Shown piece after piece: positions 4,935 through 5,517 of a DNA stretch of 5,517 bases. The stretch spans positions 1 to 5,517 of the forward strand of contig JAPLGY010000680.1 of assembly GCA_026389955.1 (NCBI GenBank). The letters run 5' to 3'. Numbering within the stretch: position 1 is the stretch's first letter; every line of letters starts with the position of its first letter. The stretch is from Caldilinea sp. GTDB lineage: Bacteria; Chloroflexota; Anaerolineae; Caldilineales; Caldilineaceae. The position numbers were made by a program, and so were the translations under genes. The notes beneath the pieces are model-generated. The model had not been told where the DNA came from and did no database searches. It was given only the letters and a program-made list of their open reading frames with translations.

Positions 4935-5517
4935 GCTGAGACCTCGTTTGGCGGTGTATCTGGCAATCTATCTGACTGGGCGGCAAGGACAGCCAGCCAC
5001 AACACAGTATAGACCAGGTTGCCGCGCACGAAAAGATTGTCGACCAGATTATGAACGGAGAGATGGACGACGATGCCCAGGAGAGCGACAGCGACGGCAG
5101 CCCGCCAGCGGCTGGCGGGGGTCGCTGTGCCCTGGGAGCGGGCGTTGCGCCAGCCGTAGACGGCGATTCCAGCCCAAAGTGCCAGCCAGGTGGACAGCCC
5201 CAGCAGCCCGGTCTCTCCCAGCAGATTCAGATAAAAATTGTGGGCGTGGCCCAGGGCTTCTTCCCAGCGGGGCAGCCGCACGGTCGGGTAGAGGGCAGCG
5301 TAGTTGCCGGCGCCGATGCCCAGCCAGGGGGAGCGCTCCCACATGCGTTGTGCGGCGGTCCAGTGGGCGATGCGTTCGACCACCGAGAAATTTTCGTCCG
5401 TCACCGGTTGCGCCAGCACATCGGTCAGCCCCCAGTAGGCGGGCAGGTCAGCCAGTCGCTGAAGCAGGGGTTGGGGAAGGCTGGTTGGGGCTACCGTGCC
5501 GAGCAGCAGCAGGGCCA
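4931..5517 (-). CDS. O-antigen ligase/polymerase-like membrane protein (Wzy_C type), C-terminal part
   Basis: Only the last 194 residues are visible; the frame stays open to the right edge, so the 5' end is outside. The usual family length is 400-800 residues. Members join or polymerise lipid-linked glycans at the outer face of the membrane. Numbering from the edge, residues 1-9 end a membrane helix. The family's extracytoplasmic loop follows, with ENFSVVERIAHWTAAQRMW (R48), SPWLGIGAGNYAALYP (62-77) and GHAHNFYLNLLGETGLLG (89-106; H90, H92, N93, E101). These are typical Wzy_C/WaaL residues, with the Arg and His thought to be functional. Helices follow at about 97-121, 139-155 and 164-180, with HNLVDNLF (155-162) between the last two, and a short polar tail. 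GTG at 5419 is an internal valine, not the start. Its stop overlaps the GtrA start. Whether it is a ligase or a polymerase cannot be told from this part. Confidence 0.9.
   Translation of the reverse strand, partial: ALLLLGTVAPTSLPQPLLQRLADLPAYWGLTDVLAQPVTDENFSVVERIAHWTAAQRMWERSPWLGIGAGNYAALYPTVRLPRWEEALGHAHNFYLNLLGETGLLGLSTWLALWAGIAVYGWRNARSQGTATPASRWRAAVAVALLGIVVHLSVHNLVDNLFVRGNLVYTVLWLAVLAAQSDRLPDTPPNEVSA
4942..4945 (-). promoter_or_regulatory. Ribosome binding site deciding the TTG start of the GtrA gene
   Basis: On the minus strand, GAGG is followed by TCTCAGC and then TTG. This is the same GAGG, seven-base spacer, TTG layout used by the glycosyltransferase gene. The TTG overlaps the ligase TGA, which points to translational coupling. 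Confidence 0.55.

Noticed and set aside
3699..5012. A 437-codon open frame on the plus strand, opposite the glycosyltransferase, GtrA and ligase genes.
   Set aside because: Its product has no recognisable domain and is rich in Gly, Ala, Asp, Glu and Gln, as expected from the complement of GC-rich coding DNA. The three genes on the other strand have clear family motifs and ribosome binding sites.
5417..5419. GTG as the start of the ligase-like gene.
   Set aside because: The same frame stays open to the window edge and upstream residues continue the family pattern (a hydrophobic helix end, then the loop). No ribosome binding site precedes the GTG.

Overview
The window is GC-rich and gene-dense, with no stretch of 300 bases free of genes. 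It looks like part of a cell-envelope or surface-polysaccharide locus. The protein styles suggest a bacterium of the Chloroflexota (Anaerolineae/Caldilineae type): a LytR-CpsA-Psr (LCP) protein with two extracytoplasmic cysteines, a GT4 glycosyltransferase that opens with an 'AVDYTP..RQQAGIGR' N-terminus, and the Wzy_C-type ligase. This assignment rests on remembered family resemblance, not on a search, so it is moderate at best.

Layout. One gene reads rightward: an LCP-family lipoprotein (1-1331), whose extreme N-terminus lies off the left edge. After a 44-base convergent gap, everything from 1376 to the right edge is on the minus strand and reads as a single tightly packed operon, transcribed right to left. 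In transcription order it holds: (1) an O-antigen ligase/polymerase-like membrane protein, with its 5' end off the right edge; (2) a GtrA-family four-helix membrane protein; (3) a GT4 glycosyltransferase; (4) a hotdog-fold acyl-CoA thioesterase; (5) a six-helix membrane protein of unknown function; (6) a xylose-isomerase-like TIM-barrel protein.

Three of the five junctions are 4-base stop/start overlaps (TTGA, GTGA, ATGA). The other two gaps are 9 and 30 bases. Four of the five visible starts in the operon are TTG or GTG, each with a recognisable ribosome binding site.

How the genes fit together. The ligase/polymerase, GtrA protein and glycosyltransferase are typical parts for building and decorating a lipid-linked surface glycan. 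The convergent LCP protein is of the family that attaches such glycans to the cell wall. The last three genes (thioesterase, unknown membrane protein, TIM barrel) are not obviously glycan genes, yet they are translationally chained to one another and follow the glycosyltransferase after only 30 bases. No RNA genes, mobile elements, CRISPR arrays, convincing promoters or convincing terminators were seen. The most checkable oddities are a lysine where the TIM-barrel family normally has a metal-binding glutamate, and the uncharacterised membrane protein with its conserved-looking juxtamembrane segment.
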